A stretch of DNA of 27,701 nt, from NCBI GenBank assembly GCA_038757905.1, contig JBCDGG010000064.1:1-27701 (forward strand), in the 5' to 3' direction. Position 1 is the stretch's first letter; each line of letters opens with the position of its first letter. The stretch comes from HLUCCA09 sp038757905. Its GTDB lineage: Bacteria; Pseudomonadota; Alphaproteobacteria; Rhodobacterales; Rhodobacteraceae. The notes beneath the pieces are model-generated. The model searched no databases, had not been told where the DNA came from, and saw nothing but the letters and a program-made list of their open reading frames with translations. Position numbers and translations under genes: made by a program. Below are positions 1 through 6,763 of the stretch, in pieces.

Positions 1-990
1 CCGATCCCACTCGGACAGGTCGGGCAGGATGGACTGCTTGCCTTCCATGTAGTCCCACAGTTCGGGACGAACCAAGGCCCGCACCTGACCTGGGGCATTC
101 GCCGCGTTGCCGGTCATGAAGCGTGTCACCCCAGCCCGGAATGCGGCCCACTCGGCCAGAGCATCTACCGCCGTGGACGTGATCCCGTAGGTTGCCGCGC
201 CCGCGATGACGCCGAGCGGTTGACCGTTGGCCCCGGTGCCGAGGAACGCCGCCTGATCTATCGCCGCGCCCATTGCGCCGCTCATGTCCCGCCGCACCGC
301 CTGTTCCAGCGCCGCGCCGGACTGCTTGAGCGTCTTGCGGGTGATGCGCATCTGAATGCCGAGGTTGTGGTCCGGCGACATGGCGCGGTCAGTGGTGGCG
401 TAGGTGGTCGGCCCAGCCACGTTTGCCGTCTCGCCGTCCGCCCAGCCCGCCGTCACGGCCGAGGTGGTCACCGGCCATTCCACCGCGCCCGCCTCGATGC
501 TGATCATCTGCGCACCCATGCGCGCTGCAACGCTGTCCGGGAAAAGCCGGTCAATGATGGGGCGGGTTTGGATCGGGTTCGGGGTGCCGCTTGCGACGGT
601 CTCACCGGCCCGGACTTCCAACGTCTGCCACGGCACGGGAATGCCCCGGAAACCGCCTTCGCTGCGCAGCTCGGTCACGATCTCGGCCGTTTGCCCATCG
701 AGCTGACGCCCTTCATCGAGGGCCAGCGCGACCTGACGCATCTCGAAACCGGCCATGAGGTCGGCCCATTCCTGCGCCGTGCGGGTTTCCAACTCGCTGC
801 CCGCGTCACGGCGTTCGGTGTCTTCTGCGATCAGGGCGGCGCGATACCGGGTTTCGTTGGAGCGGTATTCCCGGTCCAGCTCATCCATCTTGCGGACTTC
901 ATCCTCGGACGGGGTTTCTTTGCCTGCCAGCTCGGCAAGGTTCTGGCGGATTTCGCTTTGCCGCCGGGCGATCTTCACTGATTCGAGCAT
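1..990 (-). CDS. HK97-fold phage major capsid protein, C-terminus beyond the window
   Basis: The frame is open from the ATG at 988-990 to the left edge (330 codons), so perhaps 60-80 C-terminal residues are missing compared with the usual 380-410 aa. Residues 1 to about 95 are charged and helical (start MLESVKIARRQSEIRQNLAE), like the delta/scaffold domain that HK97-type capsid precursors carry. From about residue 110 the sequence resembles the capsid core: a GGFRGIPVP segment, an Arg-Pro-Ile-Ile-Asp strand, then MRITRKTLKQSG and a LGTGANGQPLGV loop typical of these proteins. An AGGA Shine-Dalgarno lies just upstream, inside the end of the HNH gene. It would form the icosahedral shell. A maturation protease should be encoded nearby but is not in the window. 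The family call is by recognition and is fairly sure. Confidence 0.88.
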   Translation of the reverse strand, partial: MLESVKIARRQSEIRQNLAELAGKETPSEDEVRKMDELDREYRSNETRYRAALIAEDTERRDAGSELETRTAQEWADLMAGFEMRQVALALDEGRQLDGQTAEIVTELRSEGGFRGIPVPWQTLEVRAGETVASGTPNPIQTRPIIDRLFPDSVAARMGAQMISIEAGAVEWPVTTSAVTAGWADGETANVAGPTTYATTDRAMSPDHNLGIQMRITRKTLKQSGAALEQAVRRDMSGAMGAAIDQAAFLGTGANGQPLGVIAGAATYGITSTAVDALAEWAAFRAGVTRFMTGNAANAPGQVRALVRPELWDYMEGKQSILPDLSEWDR

Positions 991-993
991 CGT

Positions 994-1332
994 TTATCCT
1001 TTCTGCTCAACAGGGTTTGTGCCGGGCCGTTCCAGCGACTCGACTGCTTGCCGCCAGTCCTGGCGGTCCTCTCGGGGCGGGGGATGCCCGCACTCGATTC
1101 GTGTCTTTCGGGTGTGGCAACTCGGGCAAAGCGCCTGAAGGTTGCGGGGTTCATAGGACAGCTCGGGGTGCGTCCTGACAGGCTTGATGTGGTCCACCTC
1201 AAGCCGCCCACCGCAGCCGCAGGATTGGCAGCGATAGCGGTCGCGTTCGAGGATCTCGGCCCGCAGCGCCTGCCAGCGTTTCGTGCGGGTGATCTTCCGG
1301 GAATGCCGGTGATGTTGCTTGCGGATGCTCAT
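994..1332 (-). CDS. HNH endonuclease of the phage packaging module
   Basis: A 112-aa protein with a complete HNH core. CQSCG at about 35-39 and CPSCH further on form a two-CxxC zinc knuckle, and between them are the motifs VDHIKP, NLQALC and CHTRKT that supply the His-Asn-His metal site. The N-terminus is very basic, as expected for DNA binding. Small HNH proteins of this type lie beside terminase and capsid genes in many HK97-like phages, where they are known to assist terminase cleavage of concatemers. Its ATG overlaps the stop of the adaptor gene (ATGA), and its own stop is 3 bp before the capsid start, so it is translationally coupled on both sides. The position between adaptor and capsid is less usual than next to terS. 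Confidence 0.88.
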   Translation of the reverse strand: MSIRKQHHRHSRKITRTKRWQALRAEILERDRYRCQSCGCGGRLEVDHIKPVRTHPELSYEPRNLQALCPSCHTRKTRIECGHPPPREDRQDWRQAVESLERPGTNPVEQKG

Positions 1333-1670
1333 GCGATGTCATCCGTCTGGGCGGTGATTTCGAGGAAGCCCCGGTTGTCGGGAACCTCCTTGATGCCGTC
1401 GATCTCAAAGGTGACGCCCTCGTGCACAAGGCGGTCATACCGGGCGATGCTGCGCCCGAACGCCGTCGCCCGGATGATGAAGCGGGTCACCAGCTTGTTG
1501 TCCCACGCGCCCGCGCTGAGGCGTTCAGCGTCGGACACGTCCCGTCGCCGGGCGAAGATCGCGGGGCCGAAGTCGTTCCATTCGTATTGAAAGCCGCCGG
1601 AGCCGTCCGGGGTGGTGGTCGCCCGCTGGATTTGAATGCGCCGGTTGAGGCTTCCCGAGTTCAGAACCAT
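1329..1670 (-). CDS. Phage head-tail adaptor (head closure) protein
   Basis: A 113-aa protein whose layout matches the Phage_H_T_join family (SPP1 gp16/HK97-type head closure). It starts with a SGSLNRRIQIQ strand, followed by a DGSGGFQYEW turn and an IFARRRDVS segment. The C-terminal strands carry VTFEIDGIKEVPDNRGFLEI. These proteins sit under the portal-connector ring and close the filled head before tail joining. Its start codon lies inside the 3' end of the terminase gene (10-bp overlap) and its end overlaps the HNH start by 4 bp, so it is one unit with both. Length is normal for the family. The call is by motif and context. Confidence 0.8.
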   Translation of the reverse strand: MVLNSGSLNRRIQIQRATTTPDGSGGFQYEWNDFGPAIFARRRDVSDAERLSAGAWDNKLVTRFIIRATAFGRSIARYDRLVHEGVTFEIDGIKEVPDNRGFLEITAQTDDIA

Positions 1671-3379
1671 GCCATCCTCGCTTTCGTCTGGGGTTGAGCC
1701 GCGATGCGCGCGCCCTGCGCCACGGCGAGGACGGAAGCCGCCGCCGCGTCGATCCGTCCGGTGGAGCGGGCTTTCGCCAGTTTCAGGTTGTTGGCCGGGT
1801 CACGCAGGCACACCGCATCAGCGAAGGCCGAGCGCAGCAGCAGCGACGGCCGGGCCTTCACCAGCCCGTCAAAGGCGGCGCGGCGGAACCGCTCGCAATC
1901 CTCGCCGCCGTCACGAAAGCCCTGCCCGCGCCAGACAAACGGGGCGCGGACGCCCGCCCGGTTCAGCGCCTCGCCCAGCTCGGCCTGCTTGTATCGGTCC
2001 ATCGTGATCGCAATGACGTTCTGGCCTTCGACGTGGCGCATCACCTCGGCCAGCCACGGGGCCACCGGCACCGTCTTGTCCCCGAGAACGGTCAGCTCGC
2101 CGCGTTCCTGCATCTCGACGTATCGCCCGGCCACGCCGTCCGCCTGCCCCCGGTCCAAGAGGCTGGGCATGGACGGGAAGGTGCCGAGGCATTCGAGCCG
2201 CCCGGTCTGTGGCCAGTAGAACGCTGCCGCCGTCATCGAGGCCGAGCCGCCGAGGTCGATCCCGATCACAACGCCGCCTTCGCGCGGCGGCAGGGTGTCG
2301 GTTTCGCAACTCAGCCACTCATCAAGGGCAATCAGCAGGTCGCGGGATTCGCCGGACACGCGCTCATTGCGGTTGTAGAGGCGGAAGGACGTGAGGCTGG
2401 ACCCGCCGCGCGCAATCGCCCGCTTGGCTTGAGCTTCCAGCCATTCCAGCGATCCGCCGATGCCGTGCGGAGCGCCGGGGTTGGCGATCAGCAGGCTTTC
2501 GGGGTCATCGGCGGGCAGGCCCGGCGCGGGCCGATGCTCTTGGACGTAGGAACCGGGTGCCGGATCGTCGATCCACCGGGAAAACGGGTGCGTGTCGTCG
2601 CTGGCGGACGTGCTGATGAGGAAGGCGCGGCCGTCCCGCTTGCCGAGGCCGGACAGCAGGGCGTGTTCCAGCTCGTCGCCTCGATCCAGCGCCCAATGCC
2701 CGCGCTCATCGAGGATCGCCATCGTCGGAGCGCCGCCGAGAGCGGACTTGCCGTCAGCAGCGATGACGCGAAGGACGTGCCCGCCGCCGTCGCCCTCAAA
2801 CTCGATTTCGAGGCGCGGGGCGCGGCGGTAGATCAGGCGACGTTGCAGCTCAAGCGGCAGGGTGGCAGCGAACCCGGCCACGAAGTCCCAGATGATGCGG
2901 CCCTGATCCCGCGTCCGGGCGGCTGCGATGATCTCGCGCCGGGGCTGGCGATCCCAGACGCCAATGAGACCGCCGAGCGCAAGGCCCGCCGTGATCGCGG
3001 ATTTGCCGTTGCCGCGCCCGATGCTGAGAACAGCGTTGGCGGTGTCCTCGGCCATCGCGCCCTTGATGAATTGGCTTTGAAAGGGGGCGAGGGAAACCGG
3101 CTTTCCGGCGTTCGGGCCCTCCGGGATACGAAGTCCATGCATAAATTGCATAGCTCGCTCGGCGGGCGTCCCCTCATCATCCTGAGCGAAAAGAGAAAAC
3201 TCAGACGCACGGTTACCGGCCAAGATGAAAGGGGAGGCATTGGGACCAGCCTGAGCCTGCACCTCGACCCCCGCGAACAGGTCGGCGGTTTCGGCCTCGG
3301 TCACAGCCTCGCGGTCGGTCGGCAGCAGCGATCCGTCTACCTTGCGCCACTCTCTTTTTTTCTTCGCTGTGCCCGTCAT
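1661..3379 (-). CDS. Phage terminase large subunit (TerL)
   Basis: A 572-aa packaging motor protein. The N-terminal ATPase has a Walker A-like SIGRGNGKSA at about 119-128 and a Walker B MAILDE at about 220-225. A coupling motif follows around LISTSAS (254-260). The C-terminal RNase H-like nuclease starts at GVVIGIDLGGSASMTA (about 369-384), whose Asp is the first metal ligand, with a second acidic site in AITMDRYKQAELGEAL. The ATG at 3377-3379 was chosen because AAGGA lies 8 bp upstream; the frame is also open to a GTG at 3580 and an ATG at 3463, but that extension is Arg-rich and unlike the family. The 3' end overlaps the adaptor gene. No small terminase subunit is recognisable nearby. Confidence 0.9.
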   Translation of the reverse strand: MTGTAKKKREWRKVDGSLLPTDREAVTEAETADLFAGVEVQAQAGPNASPFILAGNRASEFSLFAQDDEGTPAERAMQFMHGLRIPEGPNAGKPVSLAPFQSQFIKGAMAEDTANAVLSIGRGNGKSAITAGLALGGLIGVWDRQPRREIIAAARTRDQGRIIWDFVAGFAATLPLELQRRLIYRRAPRLEIEFEGDGGGHVLRVIAADGKSALGGAPTMAILDERGHWALDRGDELEHALLSGLGKRDGRAFLISTSASDDTHPFSRWIDDPAPGSYVQEHRPAPGLPADDPESLLIANPGAPHGIGGSLEWLEAQAKRAIARGGSSLTSFRLYNRNERVSGESRDLLIALDEWLSCETDTLPPREGGVVIGIDLGGSASMTAAAFYWPQTGRLECLGTFPSMPSLLDRGQADGVAGRYVEMQERGELTVLGDKTVPVAPWLAEVMRHVEGQNVIAITMDRYKQAELGEALNRAGVRAPFVWRGQGFRDGGEDCERFRRAAFDGLVKARPSLLLRSAFADAVCLRDPANNLKLAKARSTGRIDAAAASVLAVAQGARIAAQPQTKARMAWF

Positions 3380-3773
3380 CGTCTTGTCCTTGCGCGTCTC
3401 TCTCTGTTCAACCGTTGCTCTTGCCCTCTGCTTACTGGTGAGGGTTGCTGTGACGGTCAGCATGGCGACTTCTGAGCCGCCCGCTGACCGCCGCGATCTT
3501 GCCTGCTCACCGGAGCCGGGCCGCCGCTTAGGCCACGCCTCCGCTGTCCAGCGTCGAAGGCGCGCACTCCATCTGTTCACCGCCCGTTGGTGGCAGTGCT
3601 ATCGGGCGTGGAGTGACAGGCTTTCGCCTGCATGGCCGCCCAGTTGGTGGTGCGATAGCTTCCCCGAGTACCACCGTGTCGCGCCGCCCCTCGGTCAAGT
3701 CGTCAAGCCCTGAGCGCCGCCCTGTTCTGTTCCCGCCTGCCTGCCCTGATCAGGGGCAAGGGCCGGTGTCTGC
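3380..3773. other. 394-bp gap between the 76-aa gene and terL, no confident gene
   Basis: No ORF here looks convincingly coding. The terL frame stays open upstream to 3580. Another minus-strand frame stays open across roughly 3533-3748 but lacks a good start and reads as low-complexity Pro/Arg/Thr-rich sequence. The gap contains nested inverted and direct repeats at 3586-3659 and a 12-bp perfect palindrome at 3744-3755. In many phages the packaging site and the small terminase gene sit just upstream of terL, so this is where a cos/pac site or a diverged terS would be expected. That role is inference. Confidence 0.5.
3586..3659. repeat. Nested inverted repeat with internal hairpin upstream of terL
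   Basis: GCTATCG at 3598-3604 is the exact reverse complement of CGATAGC at 3653-3659. Inside this loop CAGGC (3617-3621) and GCCTG (3626-3630) form a tight hairpin with a 4-base loop. GTTGGTGG occurs twice in direct orientation (3586-3593 and 3643-3650). The cluster could be a recognition site for the packaging proteins or an RNA structure before terL. The repeats are directly visible; the function is not shown. Confidence 0.55.
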
Positions 3774-4004
3774 TTACCGCTCGATCACCTCCATCATCGG
3801 TTCGGGGGCAGTGCCCAGCTCGGACACCAGCCGCCGCATGATCTGCGCTTGCTTGACCGTGGGTCGCCACGATGGGCGCTTGCCATGTCGGGCGATGGAC
3901 CGAACGAAGCCCTTGAGCCATTCGTCCGAGCCGTCAGCCATCACGCGCCGCATGACGATGGGCCAGCGGAAGGTGAGGATTTCGTCCAGCTCGCTATCGG
4001 TCAT
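3774..4004 (-). CDS. Small phage protein of unknown function (76 aa)
   Basis: The ORF starts with an ATG that overlaps the stop of the connector gene (ATGA at 4001-4004), good evidence that it is translated. The protein has an acidic N-terminus, then FRWPIVMRRVMADGSDEWLK, a basic middle with several Arg and Lys, and a helical C-terminus. No family was recognised. Its place after the connector and before terL suggests a head-module accessory protein, but small size and lack of motifs leave this open. A diverged small terminase subunit is conceivable, yet no helix-turn-helix is evident. Confidence 0.65.
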   Translation of the reverse strand: MTDSELDEILTFRWPIVMRRVMADGSDEWLKGFVRSIARHGKRPSWRPTVKQAQIMRRLVSELGTAPEPMMEVIER

Positions 4005-4549
4005 ACCTGCACCCCGCGATACCGTGCGCCCACGCGGGCCATGTGCGGCGACGTGGTGAGGCTCTTGGCGTCCATCGGGGACCGGCCGTCATAGTGCAGC
4101 GCGGCCTGATCCATGAGGGCTTGCGCGAGGTCTGGCGGCACGTCCGCCGCCGCAGCCCCGAACCCGGCCTGATACTCGATTGTCATGCGGCTGGCGGTCA
4201 GGTCGTGATAATCCGCCAGCCAGCGGATATAAGGCCGGTTGCCACCCACGAAGTCGAAGGCGGTGAATGCCTCGCCGTCGATGGTCACGGTCGGAACGTC
4301 ATCATCCGCAACCGGGCCGATGGGCAGGCTCAAGCCGTATTCCCGCGACGGGTTGAAGATCGTCACCCGGATCGTCTGGGTCAGCAGGGCGATCTGGGCG
4401 AATTGCTCGATCTCGGCCGCTGCCGTCTCCCCGATGTTCTGGATCGCGGTATCTTCCGCGTCATCGGGCACCCGCAGGTGCAGCTTGAGGCCATAGAGGA
4501 CGAAGGGCAGCGCAGCGCCGCCCGCAGTCCGGTGCACAAGCATCTTCAT
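4001..4549 (-). CDS. Phage head-tail connector protein (gp6 / phiE125 gp8 type)
   Basis: A 182-aa protein with the hallmarks of the gp6-like head-tail connector family. The N-terminal part has ALPFVLYGLKLHLRVPDDAE followed by a long helix with repeated Ala and Glu (INIGETAAAEIEQF type). In the middle the strand pair TVTIDGEAFTAFDF and the stretch RMTIEYQAGFG precede the conserved VPPDLAQALMDQAALHY helix. In known phages twelve or so copies form the ring between portal and adaptor. The gene overlaps its neighbours by 4 bp on both sides. Finding connector and adaptor genes separated by terL is an unusual order. Length is typical for phiE125 gp8-like members. Confidence 0.82.
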   Translation of the reverse strand: MKMLVHRTAGGAALPFVLYGLKLHLRVPDDAEDTAIQNIGETAAAEIEQFAQIALLTQTIRVTIFNPSREYGLSLPIGPVADDDVPTVTIDGEAFTAFDFVGGNRPYIRWLADYHDLTASRMTIEYQAGFGAAAADVPPDLAQALMDQAALHYDGRSPMDAKSLTTSPHMARVGARYRGVQV

Positions 4550-5058
4550 GCCGCCACCTCCATTTCGCTGATGTGCCGGAAGAACGCCGCCTGATCCTTC
4601 GCGCTCATGGCCTCGAAGGATGCGAGGGCGTATGCCTTGAGTTCGGAGCGGCTGGCGTAGGACGCCCAGAACCGGGCCTCCTCCATGCCGCCGAGGAAAG
4701 GGGGCAAGGGGGCACCGGCCGAGCCGATGGACGCAGCCGCCGTCATGTCCGCGTGGTCCATCTCAAGGGAATTGAGGGCCGAGAACGCCAGCGCCGCGCG
4801 CTCGGTCTCGGACAGCCTGACCGCCGCCACGAAGCTGAAACCGGACCATGCATCGGTGGTGCCGAGGGTCAGGCAATAGCCAAGCATCCGCGACATGCGC
4901 TTGTGCTCGGGCTTCATGAACCGGCCGAGGCTGGAAGGCTTTTTCGCGTTGGACAAAGCGGGCTTTTCCGCTTTGTTTTCAAAGGGAGTATTCTGGCCGG
5001 TTGGACGGGTTACAGGCTTGATTTTGCTGGAAACTGCGACAACCCTACGGGCTGCCAC
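4546..5058 (-). CDS. Uncharacterised protein at the head of the phage module (170 aa)
   Basis: Read from a GTG at 5056-5058; upstream there is no strong Shine-Dalgarno, and the ATG of MKPEHKRM at residue 48 is an alternative start. The first 47 residues are Lys/Pro/Ser-rich and look disordered. The rest is helical, with SETERAALAFSALNSLEMDH, a PLPPFLGGMEEARFWASYA segment and a C-terminal KAYALASFEAMSAKDQAAFF helix. No function was recognised. Its ATGA overlap with the connector gene ties it to the cassette. It is the last gene of the cassette on this side, about 300 bp from the transposase remnant, and may once have followed another gene (see 5079-5162). Confidence 0.65.
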   Translation of the reverse strand: MAARRVVAVSSKIKPVTRPTGQNTPFENKAEKPALSNAKKPSSLGRFMKPEHKRMSRMLGYCLTLGTTDAWSGFSFVAAVRLSETERAALAFSALNSLEMDHADMTAAASIGSAGAPLPPFLGGMEEARFWASYASRSELKAYALASFEAMSAKDQAAFFRHISEMEVAA

Positions 5059-5078
5059 ATTCCATATGCAAGTTATTG

Positions 5079-5162
5079 TTAAGTAAGCGCTTTTTTGAGC
5101 CTTTTGCGGCGCTTGCCATCATCCTTCCTATCGACCGGCACGATGTCTCCGTTCGTCAGCAT
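5079..5162 (-). pseudogene. Possible 3' remnant of a lost gene (27 basic C-terminal residues)
   Basis: On the minus strand a frame ending at the TAA at 5079-5081 reads MLTNGDIVPVDRKDDGKR and then a Lys/Arg-rich tail from the ATG at 5160-5162. The same frame stays open upstream to roughly 5280 as Arg-rich sequence, without a clear start or Shine-Dalgarno. It ends 20 bp before the GTG of the 170-aa gene, with the spacing and composition of a genuine C-terminus. It may be the stump of an element gene cut off when the transposase remnant arrived, or chance coding. Confidence is low. Confidence 0.25.
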
Positions 5163-5370
5163 CTGTCTACGGTCGTGTCGGAGCCTCTTGCACTGAAAGG
5201 TCGCGTGAAGATGCGCCGTGCGTCGAACTCTTGCAAGTCTGCACCTACCTCGCACGCTGAAACATCGAACTCGTGGGGTCTGTCGCGGCGCGACGTACCG
5301 AAGGACGAGCCGTTGGAGCTCTGGAGCGCAAGTCGAGTTATGGCTGGGGTTGCCCTTGCCCCGCGCGGGC

Positions 5371-5712
5371 TTACCCCGCGGGCTCCGTGACGGGTATGCA
5401 GAGCGCGGTAAAGGCGTTCAGGACGGCGATACGGACCGGGAGTTCGACGACTTGACGGGTGAGCCCCCATGCCATTGGCAGCTGGCCCAGAAGTTTCGCG
5501 CAACGCATCTTTGCACCGAGACGGCTTCCGCGATGATGTGGGATCCATGTTCGCCAGAGGGCGCGACCAAGGTGCTTCGAGGCCCGCAGAGCTTCGTTTC
5601 GGGCGATGGCTCCTAGGGCGAAAGTCTCCCTCGGTTTGGCAGTCTTGCGCCGCGGAACTGCGGAATGAGCACCGCGGTCGGCAATGGCGTCGTAGCCCTT
5701 GCGCGTATCACC
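5371..5712 (-). pseudogene. IS5-family transposase remnant (C-terminal part)
   Basis: The minus-strand frame ending at the TAA at 5371-5373 carries a recognisable C-terminal block of an IS5-type DDE transposase. It runs from GDTRKGYDAIADRG near 5712 through ARNEALRASKHLGRALW to VELPVRIAVLNAFTALCIPV before the stop. Compared with intact relatives as I remember them, the IPPRKNAKPW-type stretch is altered and the SRxETKMHCVKLLGQ-type stretch, which holds the catalytic Glu, reads SRLGAKMRCAKLLGQ, so that Glu appears lost. Upstream of about 5712 the similarity stops, and the N-terminal two thirds are absent. No terminal inverted repeats were identified. It is a dead fragment between the phage cassette and the metal operon. 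Confidence 0.65.
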
Positions 5713-5766
5713 AACGAATGCCGGTTCTCGCGCTTCAACGGCGGATCTCTTCCGGTTCCACACTTC

Positions 5767-5809
5767 GTAACAATACGAGTTGCAAATCTCTAGTAACTTT
5801 CCTAGTTGC
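5767..5809. promoter_or_regulatory. Tandem 17-bp operator-like dyads and candidate promoter before the metal operon
   Basis: Two copies of GTAAC-N6-AGTTGC lie in direct orientation at 5767-5783 and 5793-5809, 26 bp apart, and end 37 bp before the operon's first ATG. Each copy is itself an imperfect inverted repeat; the second reads AGTAACT-TTCCT-AGTTGCT with one mismatch. A weak promoter fits over them: TTGCAA (5780-5785), a 17-bp spacer and TAGTTG (5803-5808). A repressor bound there would block RNA polymerase. Zur is the natural candidate given the downstream genes, but the motif does not clearly match the gamma-proteobacterial Zur box and was not searched. Confidence 0.5.
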
Positions 5810-5845
5810 TTGAGCTCAGCGGAATCGCAGGCGCGGGTCATTTCC

Positions 5846-6763
5846 ATGCAGGACGTCGTGGTCATCGGGGGCAGCTTCGCGGGGTGGACGGCGGCCCTGC
5901 AGCTCGGTCGTGCGAGCCGTGACGTTCTCGTGGTGGATGCGGGTTCGCCGCGCAACCGGACTTCTCCCGCGGCGCATGGTGTCCCAGGGTGGGACGGGAC
6001 GCCGCCGGCCGATATTCTGTTGCGGTTCCGCAATGACGCCACGACCTATCCGACCGTCTCCCATGTCGACGGCCGCGTCACCGGGGTGCGCGGGGCGCAG
6101 GACCGGTTCGAGGTGCAGCTTGGCACGGGCGCCACGGTCGGCGCGCGGCGCGTTCTTCTGGCCCATGGGGTGCGCGACACGCTTCCCGATCTTCCGGGCG
6201 TGGCGGAGGCCTGGGGCACGTCCGTTCTGCATTGCCCCTATTGCCACGGGTACGAGGTTAGGGGCGCGCCCCTGGCTGTCTTGGCGAACCACCCGATGTC
6301 CACCCATCAGGCGTGTTTGCTGCAGGCCGATTGGAGCGCGGAGGTGACCCTTCTGACCGGGCTGGACGGCGCCCCCGCCGTGGAGGATCTGAAGGGCACT
6401 TGCATCGCAATCGAGCCCCGCCGCATCGCGCAACTGATCCCGGAGGCTGAGGGCATCGGCGTGGCGTTCGCCGGGGGGCAGACCGCTCAGTTTCGCGCGA
6501 TGTTCGTGGCCCCACGCGTCGATCTCGACGGTACGCCTGCGGACATGCTGGGCTGCGCCTGCGCCGAGGGTCCGCTCGGACCGTACGTTCAGGTGGGCCC
6601 GATGGGGCAGACAACCGTGCCGGGCGTCTTCGCCGCGGGCGATTGCGCGCGACCGGCCCACAATGTGACCTCGGCCATCGGGGATGGCGCGACAGCCGGC
6701 ATCGGCTGCCATCAATCCCTTGTTTTTCCCGAGATGATTCAGGCGCTGGAGCGCGCCGCATGA
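5846..6763 (+). CDS. Thioredoxin-reductase-like NAD(P)/FAD-dependent oxidoreductase
   Basis: A 305-aa flavoprotein. VVVIGGSFAGWTAAL at residues 5-19 is the FAD ADP-binding fold, HCPYCHGYE at 129-137 holds the redox-active CxxC of the thioredoxin reductase family, and GVFAAGDCA near 260 is the second FAD motif. The NADPH domain lacks a clear GxGxxA (it reads APLAVLANHP), which is common in the TrxR-like subgroup that is not true TrxB. The ATG at 5846 gives the conserved N-terminus; the frame is open from a TTG at 5780 but that stretch overlaps the putative operator. It overlaps the next gene (ATGA). It may keep thiols or metal-site cysteines reduced, but its substrate is unknown. Confidence 0.85.
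   Translation: MQDVVVIGGSFAGWTAALQLGRASRDVLVVDAGSPRNRTSPAAHGVPGWDGTPPADILLRFRNDATTYPTVSHVDGRVTGVRGAQDRFEVQLGTGATVGARRVLLAHGVRDTLPDLPGVAEAWGTSVLHCPYCHGYEVRGAPLAVLANHPMSTHQACLLQADWSAEVTLLTGLDGAPAVEDLKGTCIAIEPRRIAQLIPEAEGIGVAFAGGQTAQFRAMFVAPRVDLDGTPADMLGCACAEGPLGPYVQVGPMGQTTVPGVFAAGDCARPAHNVTSAIGDGATAGIGCHQSLVFPEMIQALERAA

Noticed and set aside
1694..3475. 593-aa plus-strand ORF opposite terL
   Set aside because: High-GC antisense shadow; the minus strand carries a clear terminase with ATPase and nuclease motifs, and the plus translation has no family features.
3380..3580. N-terminal extension of terL to the GTG at 3580
   Set aside because: The extra 67 residues are Arg/Ser-rich and unlike terminases, and the internal ATG at 3379 has a good Shine-Dalgarno.
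3744..3755. CCCTGATCAGGG palindrome as a terminator
   Set aside because: Perfect 12-bp palindrome but no loop and no T-run on either strand.
1..5058. Gene transfer agent cluster of Rhodobacterales
   Set aside because: The RcGTA order (terL, portal, protease, capsid and so on) is not seen, and an HNH gene beside connector genes is not part of it.
5371..5712. Functional insertion sequence
   Set aside because: Only a C-terminal block is present, key stretches are altered and no terminal inverted repeats were identified.
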